This document shows, piece after piece, positions 32,990-41,026 of a stretch of DNA of 64,000 nt; the first letter of the stretch is position 1; each line of letters starts with the position of its first letter. The stretch is from the NCBI RefSeq assembly GCF_014644415.1, contig NZ_BMKQ01000001.1, positions 3,175,217-3,239,216 on the forward strand, written 5' to 3'. The stretch comes from Marmoricola endophyticus. Lineage in GTDB: Bacteria > Actinomycetota > Actinomycetes > Propionibacteriales > Nocardioidaceae. The notes under the pieces were generated by a model. The model was not told the DNA's origin and did no database searches. It was given only the letters and a program-made list of their open reading frames with translations. Position numbers and translations under genes: made by a program.

Positions 32990-33847
32990 GTGAGCACACG
33001 TCGTACCGTCCTGCGCGCCGCCGGCGCCGCGTCCGCCCTCGTCCTCGCCCTGTCGGGCGCGGGTGCCGCGACGGCGAAGAGCCACTCGCCGGCCCCTGCC
33101 GTCGCCGCCCCCACCCTGGCCTCGACCATCGCGCTGAACAACTGCTCCGGCAGCCTGGTCCGCTACCCCTCCAGCGCGGGCACCGACCGGGGACTGCTGC
33201 TCACCAACGGCCACTGCTACGAGGGCGGCTTCCTCGCCGACGGCCAGGTCATCCAGAACAAGGCGAGCAGCCGCACCGGCAAGCTGCTCGACGCCAACGC
33301 CCGCACGCTGGCCACGGTCCGCGCCGATCGGCTGCTGTACGCCACGATGACGGGCACCGACGTGGCGCTCTACCGCCTCACCTCGACGTACGACTCGATC
33401 AGCCGCAGCACCGGCGCGAAGCCGCTGACCCTGAGCACCTCGAAGCCGGTGGCCGGCTCGGCGATCTCGATCCCGTCGTCGTACTGGAAGACCACCTACC
33501 GCTGCTCGGTCCAGGGCTTCGTCCCCACACTGCGGGAGGGCCAGTGGACCTGGCACGACTCGATCCGGTACGGCTACCCCGACAGCGACTGCGTGACCAT
33601 CGGCGGCACGTCCGGCTCCCCGATCGTCGACGACGCATCCGGGAAGGTCGTCGGGATCAACAACACGACCAACGAGGACGGCGAGGTCTGCGAGCTGAAC
33701 AACCCGTGCGAGGTCGGTACGGACGGCTCCACGACTGCGACGGAGGGGCAGAACTACGGCCAGGAGACGTACTGGTTCACCACCTGCCTCACTGCCTCTC
33801 GTGCCATCGACCTCACCAAGGCCGGCTGCCTGCTGACCAAGCCGTAG
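32990..33847 (+). CDS. Secreted trypsin-like serine protease
   Basis: 285 residues with GTG start. The N terminus (STRRTVLRAAGAASALVLAL to GAATAKS) is an exported signal peptide with a twin-arginine look. The chymotrypsin-type triad is His75 in LLTNGHCYEG, Asp124 in GTDVALYRL and Ser208 in TIGGTSGSPIVDD. Paired cysteines (C52/C76, C172/C201 and two later pairs) suggest disulfides in the mature enzyme outside the cell. It stands alone, divergent from lhr, and ends at a strong hairpin. Confidence 0.9.
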   Translation: MSTRRTVLRAAGAASALVLALSGAGAATAKSHSPAPAVAAPTLASTIALNNCSGSLVRYPSSAGTDRGLLLTNGHCYEGGFLADGQVIQNKASSRTGKLLDANARTLATVRADRLLYATMTGTDVALYRLTSTYDSISRSTGAKPLTLSTSKPVAGSAISIPSSYWKTTYRCSVQGFVPTLREGQWTWHDSIRYGYPDSDCVTIGGTSGSPIVDDASGKVVGINNTTNEDGEVCELNNPCEVGTDGSTTATEGQNYGQETYWFTTCLTASRAIDLTKAGCLLTKP

Positions 33848-33872
33848 CCGGCACCGCCACCGCGCCGCACCA

Positions 33873-33905
33873 CCAGACCCGCCGTCCGTCGGACGGCGGG
33901 TCTGG
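33873..33905 (+). terminator. Terminator after the serine protease gene
   Basis: A perfect 15-bp stem (CCAGACCCGCCGTCC at 33873-33887 with 33891-33905) and a three-base loop, 26 bases after the protease stop. No T run follows. Confidence 0.75.
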
Positions 33906-33921
33906 ACTGTGTCAACAAACC

Positions 33922-33929
33922 TGATATCA
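33922..33929. promoter_or_regulatory. Possible MarR operator
   Basis: TGATATCA, inside CCTGATATCAAG, is an AT-rich palindrome in an otherwise GC-rich gap, 12 bases before the ATG of the MarR gene. MarR proteins usually bind such sites to control their own operon. The arms are short, so this is tentative. Confidence 0.35.
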
Positions 33930-33940
33930 AGTCACCTGAC

Positions 33941-34396
33941 ATGTCGACGCCTGCCTCCACGAGCGCCTCCCTCGGGAGCGCGAGCTGGCGCTTCCAGCGG
34001 GCGCTGGGGCACCTCGTCGCCGAGGCGATCGCGCCGTATGCCCTCGTCCTCTCCGAGCTGCACCTCCTCGGGACGATCTCGGCGCTCCCCGGGGCGACCA
34101 ACGCCGAGCTCGCGCGGACACTCGAGATCACTCCGCAGGCGGCCAACCAGCTCGTGCTGCGCCTGACCGAGCGTGGGCTGCTCGAGCGGACCCCGCACCC
34201 GACGGTCGCCCGCGGGCTGGCGGCCAGGCTCACCTCTGCGGGGAGCGACACCCTCGCCCACGCCCTCGCGGCCGCCGAGGCGGCGTACGACGAGCTGCTC
34301 TCGCCGCTGAGCCCGTCCGAGGCGGCGGCCCTCGTCGAGACACTCCAGCGCTGCGGCGACGCCGCTCGCGCGCACCCACCCCCAGGAGAAGCGTGA
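33941..34396 (+). CDS. MarR-family transcriptional regulator
   Basis: 151 residues with the winged-helix signature ATNAELARTLEITPQAANQL then VLRLTERGLLERTPHP, followed by LTSAGSDTLAHALAAAEAAY, the dimer helix. It overlaps the DUF3533-type permease gene by four bases (GTGA). Such MarR-exporter pairs commonly respond to toxic compounds that the exporter removes; the ligand here is unknown. Confidence 0.88.
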   Translation: MSTPASTSASLGSASWRFQRALGHLVAEAIAPYALVLSELHLLGTISALPGATNAELARTLEITPQAANQLVLRLTERGLLERTPHPTVARGLAARLTSAGSDTLAHALAAAEAAYDELLSPLSPSEAAALVETLQRCGDAARAHPPPGEA

Positions 34397-35652
34397 CCAG
34401 CACACAGCACCGCGCCGCGAGCGGCCCCGCCGTGACGCCGCGCACCGACCACGGCCCGCACAGCCACGCCGAGCCGAGGCCGACACCGTGGGGTCGCTAC
34501 CGGCGGTGGTACTCCCGGCTCCCACCGGCCCTGCAGATGATCGGGCTGCAGATGTGGCTGCCGCTGGTGTTCGTCGTCGCCTTCTGCCTGTGCTACGTCT
34601 ACGCCTTCCACAGCCCCGCGCCGAAGGACCTGCCGGTCGCGGTCGTCGGCCAGCCGGCGGCCGTGGGGCAGCTGGCCACCGGGCTCGAGAGCAACAGCAA
34701 GGGCGTGCTGGACGTCAGCACCGTCGTCACGGCCTCCCAGGCCCGCGACGCCGTGGCCTCCGGCGACCTCGTGGCGGCGTACGCCCCGGCCGCGGGCCAG
34801 GGGCAGAAGGCCACCCTGCTCGTGGCCAGCGGCGCGCAGTACCAGCTCGAGGCGGTCGCCGCGGCGACCTTCCAACCGGTCGCCGCCGCCCAGGGTGCCG
34901 AGCTCGACGTGCAGGACCTCGCGCCGCTGCCGTCGCAGGACTCCTACGGGACGTCGTTGTTCTACCTCGTGCTGGTGTGGACGATCGGCGGCTACATGGT
35001 CGCGATGTTCGTCGGCATGATGGGCGCCGCGCTCAGCCACCGCACGAGGGCCGCGATCATCGTCGGCTCCGGGCTGGTCACGGCGCTGCTCAGCAGCCTC
35101 CTCGTCGACGTCGTCGTCGGCGCCGTGACCGGGCACTTCTGGGCGATGCTGGGCGTCGGCTGGGCGACGACGGTCGCCATCGGGGCGGTCGTGAACGGGC
35201 TGGCGTACTTCTTCGGACGCTTCGTCACCGGCGTGGCGCTGCTGATCTTCGTGTTCCTCAACATCCCGTCGTCCACCGGCGCCTTCCCACCCGAGCTCGT
35301 GCCGGAGCCGTTCGCGTGGCTGCACCACGTCAGCTCCGCCGCGGGCGTGCTCGACGTGATGCGCGACATCGTGTACGACGTGGGCCCGGGCGCGGGGACC
35401 GGCTTCCTCGTCCTGCTCGGCTACCTCGTCGTCGGGCTGGTCCTGAGCGCCGTCGGCAAGCCGTACCACGAGGCTCGCCAGGCGCGCCGGAAGGCGGCCG
35501 GCAAGCCCCCGACGATGATGCAGGCCGCGCAGGGGGCGATGGCCGCCGCGGCGGCTGCCGCGCACGAGGAGGACGACTCCAAGGAGCGCGAGGACGAGGT
35601 GGAGAGCGGGTCCGGCGTGGGCGCGGCCTCCGCGGTGGTGGCCGGCGACTGA
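34393..35652 (+). CDS. DUF3533/YhgE-like ABC-2-type membrane protein
   Basis: 419 residues. One membrane helix near 50-70 (MWLPLVFVVAFCLCYVYAF) is followed by an external domain of about 120 residues (LPVAVVGQPAAVGQLATGLE). Five to six helices cover about 195-360, and the tail is charged and acidic. This is the layout of DUF3533/SNG1 and YhgE-type ABC-2-like exporters, which lack their own ATPase. Translationally coupled to the MarR gene, it is probably the resistance pump that MarR controls. Confidence 0.78.
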   Translation: MTSTQHRAASGPAVTPRTDHGPHSHAEPRPTPWGRYRRWYSRLPPALQMIGLQMWLPLVFVVAFCLCYVYAFHSPAPKDLPVAVVGQPAAVGQLATGLESNSKGVLDVSTVVTASQARDAVASGDLVAAYAPAAGQGQKATLLVASGAQYQLEAVAAATFQPVAAAQGAELDVQDLAPLPSQDSYGTSLFYLVLVWTIGGYMVAMFVGMMGAALSHRTRAAIIVGSGLVTALLSSLLVDVVVGAVTGHFWAMLGVGWATTVAIGAVVNGLAYFFGRFVTGVALLIFVFLNIPSSTGAFPPELVPEPFAWLHHVSSAAGVLDVMRDIVYDVGPGAGTGFLVLLGYLVVGLVLSAVGKPYHEARQARRKAAGKPPTMMQAAQGAMAAAAAAAHEEDDSKEREDEVESGSGVGAASAVVAGD

Positions 35653-35661
35653 GGCCGGGCG

Positions 35662-36270
35662 TCACAGCCAGCCGCGCTCCTCGGCGGTACGGGCGGCCTC
35701 GACGCGCGTGCTGGTCCCGGTCTTGCCGATCGCGCTGGACAGGTAGTTGCGCACGGTGCCGTGCGAGAGGTGCAGCCGACCGGCGATCACCGCGGCCGAG
35801 GCGCCACCGATCGCCTCGCGCAGCACGTCGCGCTCGCGGTCGGTGAGCGGGCTCGGACCGCCGGACAGCGAGTCGGCGGCCAGGGCCGGGTCGACCACGC
35901 GCTCGCCGGCGTGCACGCGGCGCACCGCGTCGGCGAGCTCCTCGGGCGGGGTGTCCTTGACGACGTAGCCGGACGCTCCCGCCTCCATCGCGCGGCGCAG
36001 GTAGCCCGGGCGGTCGAACGTGGTCACGATCAGCGACCGGCAGCCCGGGAGAGCGGCGGCGACCTGGCGCGCGGCCTCGATCCCGTCCGCCCCCGGCATC
36101 TCGATGTCGAGCAGGCAGACCTCGGCCGAGGAGTCGCGGGCGGCGGCGAGGACCTCGTCGCCCCGGCCGACCTCGGCGACGACCTCCAGGTCGGGCTCCA
36201 GACCGATCAGTGCGGCGAGGGCGCCGCGGACGAGGGCCTGGTCGTCGGCGAGCAGCAGGCGGATCGTCAC
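35662..36270 (-). CDS. LuxR/NarL-type response regulator of the ABC cluster
   Basis: 202 residues from GTG 36270 (MTIRLLLADDQALVRGALAA). The phosphorylated Asp lies in EVCLLDIEMPGADG, the switch Lys in GYVVKDTPPEE, and the DNA-binding helix-turn-helix in LTDRERDVLREAIGGASAAV and HGTVRNYLSSAIGKTG. It overlaps the kinase gene by four bases. Order in the operon: ATPase, permease, kinase, regulator. The palindrome at 39107-39122 upstream of the operon is the likely binding site. Confidence 0.92.
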   Translation of the reverse strand: MTIRLLLADDQALVRGALAALIGLEPDLEVVAEVGRGDEVLAAARDSSAEVCLLDIEMPGADGIEAARQVAAALPGCRSLIVTTFDRPGYLRRAMEAGASGYVVKDTPPEELADAVRRVHAGERVVDPALAADSLSGGPSPLTDRERDVLREAIGGASAAVIAGRLHLSHGTVRNYLSSAIGKTGTSTRVEAARTAEERGWL

Positions 36271-37340
36271 AGTCGTACCTCCGCCCGGGTCCCGGGGTCG
36301 GTACGGGTCAGCACCAGCACACCGCCGGTCGCGGCCAGCCGCTCGCGCACCCCGCGCAGCCCGTTGCCCTCGGCGCCCGCGGGGCACCCCCGCCCGTCGT
36401 CGAGCACGGTCACGCCGCTGGTGGCCAGGCGTACCTCGCACCGGCTCGCGCCGCTGTGGCGTACGACGTTGGTGACCAGCTCGCGCAGCACCCAGGCCAG
36501 CACCGGTCGGTGCCGAGGGTCGACGTCGACCACCTCACCGTGCACGTCGGCGCCGATCCCGGCCGCGTCCAGCGCCGACCGGGCCGAGGTGACCTCGTCG
36601 CCGAGCCGGGCCACGCGCAGGCCGCCGACGGTGTGGCGCACCTCGCCGAGGGCCTCGCGGCTCAGCGCCGCGACCTGGCGCATCTCCTCGACGGCCCGCG
36701 CCGGGTCGGCGTCGACCAGTCGCGCGGCCAGCTCGGCCTTCGCGGTGACGACGGTGAGGCTGTGCCCGAGCACGTCGTGCACGTCGCGCGCCACGCGCTC
36801 CCGCTCGGCGACCAGCGCCATCTCCGCGGCGAGCGCCTCGTGCTCGGCGCCGCGCTGCAGCATCACGCGCAGCGCGCCGGTCACCAGGCCGACCAGCAGG
36901 ACGATCAGCACGAGCGCCAGCTCGCCGGGCTCGCGGGACACGATGGGCGCGACGACGCTGACCACGAGCACGGCGCCGCTGGTCACGAGAGCGGCGGCCA
37001 GCGGCAGGGTGAACATCGCGAAGCTGACCACGAACGCCGCCATCCCGAGCGACTCTGCGCCGATCACCGCCCAGACGACGCCGATCAGCAGCACCATCGC
37101 GGCGAGGTAGGCCGGGGCGGCACGGTGCGTGCCGCCGACGGCGCCGTCGAGCTCGAAGCGCGCGAACCCGGCGACGTACACGGCGCCGAAGGCGACGATC
37201 GCGGTGAGCCCGACCGCGACGCCACCCGGACCGTGGTCGCCGGTGAGGACGGAGACCACGGGGAAGCCGAGGAAGATCAGCCAGACGGCGGAGAAGACCA
37301 GGCCGTACTGCTCCCACGGATGCCGGTTGTCCTCGCTCAC
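36267..37340 (-). CDS. Sensor histidine kinase (DesK/LiaS type) of the ABC cluster
   Basis: 357 residues from GTG 37340, which overlaps the permease stop. Five hydrophobic helices with almost no external loops (about residues 10-145) make an intramembrane sensor. The HisKA_3 core has the phosphorylated His in ERVARDVHDVLGHSLTVVTA. The N box is LRELVTNVVRHSGASR and the G box is LDDGRGCPAGAEGNGL. Kinases of this type encoded beside an ABC transporter usually sense lipid state or antibiotics through the transporter or membrane. Confidence 0.92.
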   Translation of the reverse strand: MSEDNRHPWEQYGLVFSAVWLIFLGFPVVSVLTGDHGPGGVAVGLTAIVAFGAVYVAGFARFELDGAVGGTHRAAPAYLAAMVLLIGVVWAVIGAESLGMAAFVVSFAMFTLPLAAALVTSGAVLVVSVVAPIVSREPGELALVLIVLLVGLVTGALRVMLQRGAEHEALAAEMALVAERERVARDVHDVLGHSLTVVTAKAELAARLVDADPARAVEEMRQVAALSREALGEVRHTVGGLRVARLGDEVTSARSALDAAGIGADVHGEVVDVDPRHRPVLAWVLRELVTNVVRHSGASRCEVRLATSGVTVLDDGRGCPAGAEGNGLRGVRERLAATGGVLVLTRTDPGTRAEVRL

Positions 37341-38098
37341 TGCCGCCTGCGGCCCTTGCGCACCAGCAGCACCGCGAGCCCGGCCAGCAGCGCCGTCCAC
37401 ACCACCACGTTGAGCGCGGGGACCCACAGCGCCTCCTGGATGGCCGGTGCCCCGTCTGCCGAGGCGAGGTGTTTCTCGGTCAGCGGGTAGCGGGCCAGGG
37501 AGACGTAGCCGTAGAGCGGGGTGAACTTCGCGATGGCCAGCAGTGTGCCCGAGAGCGGGAAGAAGATGTTGCCCAGGAAGCCCAGCACCACGATCGTGCC
37601 GCTGGCCGCACCGATCGCCGACTCCGAGCGGAAGGCGAGCCCGAAGCACAGCCCCCACAGCGCGAACAGAGCCGCGCCGAGCAGCACGACGACCGCACTC
37701 AGCACCCAGGCGACGGCGTTCCCGCGGGCACCGGTGAGCGCCCCGAGCACGTAGACGAGCGTGATCGGCACGGCGGCGACGACCACCGCCACCGACGCCT
37801 TCACCAGCACGAAGCCGGCGTCGGTCATCGGCGTCAGCCCGAGCTGGCGCCCCCAGCCCTGCAGCCGCTCGACCGCCGCACCGCCGCCGACGCCGACGGT
37901 CGCGGTGACGGCACCGTACGCGGCCATCGAGATCATCACGTAGAGCGTCACGTTGCCGTTCCCGATCGACTCGTCCCCGAAGTCCTGGGACGCGCCGAAG
38001 ATGAGGAAGAAGAACGCCGGCAGCAGGGCGACGAAGAACATCGAGACGACGTCGCGCAGCTTGCGGCGCAGCTCGGTGGCGAAGTACGTGGTGTTCAT
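37337..38098 (-). CDS. ABC-2-type transporter permease
   Basis: 253 residues. It begins MNTTYFATELRRKLRDVVSM, typical of ABC-2 permeases, and has six hydrophobic segments (including FFVALLPAFFFLIFGAS and VVVLLGAALFALWGLCFGLA). It has no ATPase; the ATPase gene at 38095-39048 overlaps its start by four bases. Together they make an exporter next to its own two-component system, a common antibiotic or lipid export and detoxification layout. Confidence 0.88.
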   Translation of the reverse strand: MNTTYFATELRRKLRDVVSMFFVALLPAFFFLIFGASQDFGDESIGNGNVTLYVMISMAAYGAVTATVGVGGGAAVERLQGWGRQLGLTPMTDAGFVLVKASVAVVVAAVPITLVYVLGALTGARGNAVAWVLSAVVVLLGAALFALWGLCFGLAFRSESAIGAASGTIVVLGFLGNIFFPLSGTLLAIAKFTPLYGYVSLARYPLTEKHLASADGAPAIQEALWVPALNVVVWTALLAGLAVLLVRKGRRRQ

Positions 38099-39048
38099 CG
38101 GCTGGTCTCCTCGTGGGCGGCGTCGGTCCCGGTGAGCTGGAGGAACGCGGTCTCCAGCGACCCCGTCGCGACCTCCAGGCCGGTGCCGCCGAGATCGTTG
38201 AGCAGGGCCTTGGCCACCTCGTCGGAGTCGGCCGAGGTGACCGTGACGCGGTCGCCCTGGAGGTCGACGGTGCGCACCCCCGACAGCGCCTCGAGACGTC
38301 GTACGACGTCGGCCGTGCGGTCGGCGGGGACGCTCGCGGACACCACCCGGCCGCTCGCGCGGGCACGGATCTCGGCAGTGGGCCCGTCGGCGACGACCCG
38401 GCCGCCGGCGACCATCACGGTGCGCTGCGCGTACGCGTCGGCCTCCTCGAGGTAGTGCGTCGCGAAGAGGGCGGTGCGACCCGTGGCCGCCTCGGCGCGC
38501 ATCGTGGCCCAGAACTCGTGCCGAGCGCCGACGTCCATCCCCGCCGTGGGCTCGTCGAGCACCAGCAGGTCCGGCTCGGGGAGGAGCGCGAGGGCGAACC
38601 GCAGCCGCTGCTGCTCGCCCCCGCTGCAGCGGGAGACCCGGCGTCCGGCCAGGGCGGTCAGCCCGGTGCGCTCGATCACCTCGGCGACGTCGGCGGGGCG
38701 CGGGTACGTCGAGGCGACGACGCGCACGGTCTCGCGGACGGTCAGGTCGGCGAGCAGGCCGCCGGTCTGCAGCACTGCCGAGACGCGTCCGTCGAGCACC
38801 GCACGGCGAGGCGGCAGGCCGTAGACGCTCGCGCTCCCGGCGTCTGGCTCGGTCAGCCCGAGGAGCAGGTCGATGGTCGTGGTCTTGCCCGCGCCGTTCG
38901 GGCCGAGCAGGGCGACGATCTCGCCCGGGCGGATCACGAGGTCGAGGCCGTCGACGGCGCGCACGCGCGCGCCCTCGGCGGACCGGAAGATCTTCAGCAG
39001 GCCCCGGAGCGCGACGGCGTCGGTGGCAGGAGGTGCGGCGGCGGGCAT
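38095..39048 (-). CDS. ABC transporter ATP-binding protein (DrrA-like)
   Basis: 317 residues. Walker A GPNGAGKTTTIDLLLGL (near residue 50), signature CSGGEQQRLRFALALL, Walker B DLLVLDEPTAGMD and switch ALFATHYLEEADAYA are all present. A C-terminal accessory domain of about 90 residues follows, as in DrrA-type drug exporters. It is the first gene of a four-gene operon with permease, kinase and response regulator. Substrate unknown. Confidence 0.92.
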   Translation of the reverse strand: MPAAAPPATDAVALRGLLKIFRSAEGARVRAVDGLDLVIRPGEIVALLGPNGAGKTTTIDLLLGLTEPDAGSASVYGLPPRRAVLDGRVSAVLQTGGLLADLTVRETVRVVASTYPRPADVAEVIERTGLTALAGRRVSRCSGGEQQRLRFALALLPEPDLLVLDEPTAGMDVGARHEFWATMRAEAATGRTALFATHYLEEADAYAQRTVMVAGGRVVADGPTAEIRARASGRVVSASVPADRTADVVRRLEALSGVRTVDLQGDRVTVTSADSDEVAKALLNDLGGTGLEVATGSLETAFLQLTGTDAAHEETSR

Positions 39049-39106
39049 GACGTCAGCCTGGTCGGCCTGGCTCTGCCCGGGCAGTGCCGTGGTGTCACCG
39101 GACGGC

Positions 39107-39122
39107 GATGACAGGTGTCATC
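39107..39122. promoter_or_regulatory. Palindrome upstream of the ABC/two-component operon
   Basis: GATGACA-GG-TGTCATC is a perfect 7+7 bp inverted repeat, 59 bp before the ATPase ATG. NarL/LuxR-type regulators of ABC-linked systems such as DesR are known to use TGTCAT-type sites. Binding by the operon's own regulator is inferred. A partial half site, GGTGTCACC, lies just upstream in the gap. Confidence 0.5.
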
Positions 39123-39129
39123 TGGAGGT

Positions 39130-39247
39130 GGTTTCGACGTCCTCCCCTTCGACAGGCTCAGGACATCGAGCGCTGCAGGTGTGGCCGTACCGCAACCACC
39201 GGTGGTCGAGCAGTGACGAGCGCCAGCGAGGAACGGCTGTCGAGACC
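39130..39247. repeat. Family-1 palindromic repeat
   Basis: A 118-bp intergenic copy. It starts GGTTTCGACGTCCTCC, includes TTCGACAGGCTCAGGACA and the palindrome ACCACCGGTGGT (39196-39207), and ends GTCGAGACC. It lies between the ABC operon and the ankyrin gene. Confidence 0.8.
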
Positions 39248-39283
39248 CGCACGACGACTGCGCACCTGACCAGGCGCGGCCTC

Positions 39284-39661
39284 TCAGCCGATCAGGTCGG
39301 TCCGCTCGAACATCGCCGCGGTCGCGCGGGCGGTCGGCGAGCCGGCGTCGGGGTCGGCGCCGAGCTCGAGCAGGGTGCGGACCACCTCGTCCTCGCCCTT
39401 GAAGACCGCCCCCGCCAGCGGCGACTGCCCGCGGTCGTTGAGGGCGTCGACGGCGGCGCCGCGCTCGGCCAGGGCCCGGACCGTCGCGGCGTGCCCGTGG
39501 TACGCCGCGAGCATCAGCAGCGTGTTGCCGCTCGCGTCCGTCAGGTCGGCGGGGACCCCGGCCTCGACGTACGCCGCCAGCCGCTCGGTCGCACCCTCGC
39601 GGGCCCAGTCGAAGCACTGGTGCGCGATCTCGACCAGCTGCGGGTCCGGTTCCTCACTCAC
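39284..39661 (-). CDS. Ankyrin-repeat protein
   Basis: 125 residues with about three ankyrin repeats: ERLAAYVEAGVPADLTDASG, NTLLMLAAYHGHAATVRALA then ERGAAVDALNDRG, and QSPLAGAVFKGEDEVVRTLL with ELGADPD. It is a small cytoplasmic protein-binding module with no signal or enzymatic domain. Its partner is not indicated by the neighbours. It is divergent from the SRPBCC gene 55 bp away. Confidence 0.85.
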   Translation of the reverse strand: MSEEPDPQLVEIAHQCFDWAREGATERLAAYVEAGVPADLTDASGNTLLMLAAYHGHAATVRALAERGAAVDALNDRGQSPLAGAVFKGEDEVVRTLLELGADPDAGSPTARATAAMFERTDLIG

Positions 39662-39716
39662 GCCGCCAGCCTAGGTTCACCCCAGGGGGTCCCGGGATCG
39701 CTGGTTGGATCGGCCC

Positions 39717-40193
39717 ATGACCTGGTTCGAGCAGAAGATCACCTCCACCGCGACGGTCGAGGCGACCCGCGACGCCGTGTGGGAGGCGCTGACCGACCCC
39801 GACCTGCTGGCCAAGCTGACGCCGTTCCTCAAGCAGATCACCGCGGACGGTGACACCTGGGTGTGGACGATGAGCTCGGTCAGCATCCTGGGCAAGGACC
39901 TGGCGCCGACGTTCACCGAGGCGATGTCGTTCACGGAGAAGACCCGCATCGGGTTCACCCACGCCCCGCCCGAGGGCGAGAAGGAGTGGGCGGGCGTCGA
40001 GGGCGTCTACACCCTCGGCGACGCGGGCGAGGGCACCACCGATCTCGGGATCGAGCTCGGGGTGAGCGTCGACCTGCCGTTCCCGAAGGCCACCGGTCCG
40101 GCGGTCCGCAAGGCCCTCGAGGGGGTCCTCGCCGGGATGGGGAGGAAGTTCTCCGCCAACCTGCTCGACCACCTCGGCGCCCGGGAGGCCTGA
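39717..40193 (+). CDS. SRPBCC-family protein
   Basis: 158 residues of the START-like helix-grip fold: WFEQKITSTATVEATRDAVW then EALTDPDLLAKLTPFLKQI and a C-terminal amphipathic helix (AVRKALEGVLAGMGRKFSAN). ATG 39717 is preferred to a TTG 12 bases upstream. Ligand unknown. It converges with the GNAT gene, with 11 bases between the stops. Confidence 0.78.
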   Translation: MTWFEQKITSTATVEATRDAVWEALTDPDLLAKLTPFLKQITADGDTWVWTMSSVSILGKDLAPTFTEAMSFTEKTRIGFTHAPPEGEKEWAGVEGVYTLGDAGEGTTDLGIELGVSVDLPFPKATGPAVRKALEGVLAGMGRKFSANLLDHLGAREA

Positions 40194-40204
40194 GCGCCCT
40201 CGGC

Positions 40205-40702
40205 TCACAGCATCAGCTGCAGCACCGCCACGTCGACGACCCGACCCAGCTTGTGGCCGACCTCGCGCAGCACCCCGACGCGCTCGAAGCCGGCCCGCTC
40301 GTGCAGCCGGACGCTCGCCTCGTTGGGCAGCGCGACCATCGCCAGCGCGGTGTGGAAGCCGCCGTCCCGCAGCCGGGGGAGCAGGGCGTCGTACAGCGCG
40401 GTGCCGAGGCCACGGCCCTGGCCCACGGCGGCGAGGTAGACCGAGGTCTCACGCGTCCGGTCGTACGCCGGCCGTGCCCGGTACGGGCTCGCGTACGCCA
40501 CCCCCAGCACGGTCCCGTCCTCCTCGGCCACGAGCATCGGCTCCGGGCCGGTGATCTTGGCCCGCCACTCCTCGGCGTCGACGGCGCGGGTCTCGAACGT
40601 CGCGACGCCGGTGTCCACCTCGTGCTGGTAGATCGCCACGACCGCCTCCAGGTCGTCGGGCACGGCGTCTCTCACCAGGACCGTCCCGGACACCCCGCTC
40701 AC
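40205..40702 (-). CDS. GNAT-family N-acetyltransferase (Pat/phosphinothricin type)
   Basis: 165 residues. It starts VLVRDAVPDDLEAVVAIYQH. The acetyl-CoA loop is GQGRGLGTALYDALL, and VALPNEASVRLHERAGFERV then GVLREVGHKLGRVVDV follow. These are marks of the phosphinothricin/methionine-sulfone acetyltransferase subgroup, which acetylates small amines. GTG 40702 overlaps the DUF3046 stop by four bases, so the two are co-translated. Confidence 0.87.
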   Translation of the reverse strand: MSGVSGTVLVRDAVPDDLEAVVAIYQHEVDTGVATFETRAVDAEEWRAKITGPEPMLVAEEDGTVLGVAYASPYRARPAYDRTRETSVYLAAVGQGRGLGTALYDALLPRLRDGGFHTALAMVALPNEASVRLHERAGFERVGVLREVGHKLGRVVDVAVLQLML

Positions 40703-40893
40703 CGCTCGCGGTCGGGCAGCTCGAGCCGGTCCCAGACCGCCCGCCAGACCCGCTTGGGGTCGACGCCCGCGTCCAGGGCCTGGCTGACGGTGCGCCCCTC
40801 CAGGCCGGGGAGCACCTGCTGGCTCGCCCAGACCCGGGAGTACGACGAGCCCAGCGCGGCGTCCATCCGGTCCCAGAACTCGGTGTGCCTCAC
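40699..40893 (-). CDS. DUF3046 protein
   Basis: 64 residues from GTG 40893 (MRHTEFWDRMDAALGSSYSR), the hallmark of DUF3046, a small actinobacterial protein usually encoded just before recA. Function is unknown. Here it is on the opposite strand to recA and separated from it by the 5'-nucleotidase gene. The frame is open upstream but conservation starts at this GTG. Confidence 0.85.
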   Translation of the reverse strand: MRHTEFWDRMDAALGSSYSRVWASQQVLPGLEGRTVSQALDAGVDPKRVWRAVWDRLELPDRER

Positions 40894-41026
40894 CCGGCCA
40901 GTGTGCACGCCGAGCGACCGGCACCCGACGTTCGCCCGACTGCAACCCTTCCGTGACCTCCGGCGGGGGTACGGCGCCCTAGGGTGCGACTCATCCGTCC
41001 CGCCCGGCCCCCGCAGGAGACCCCCG

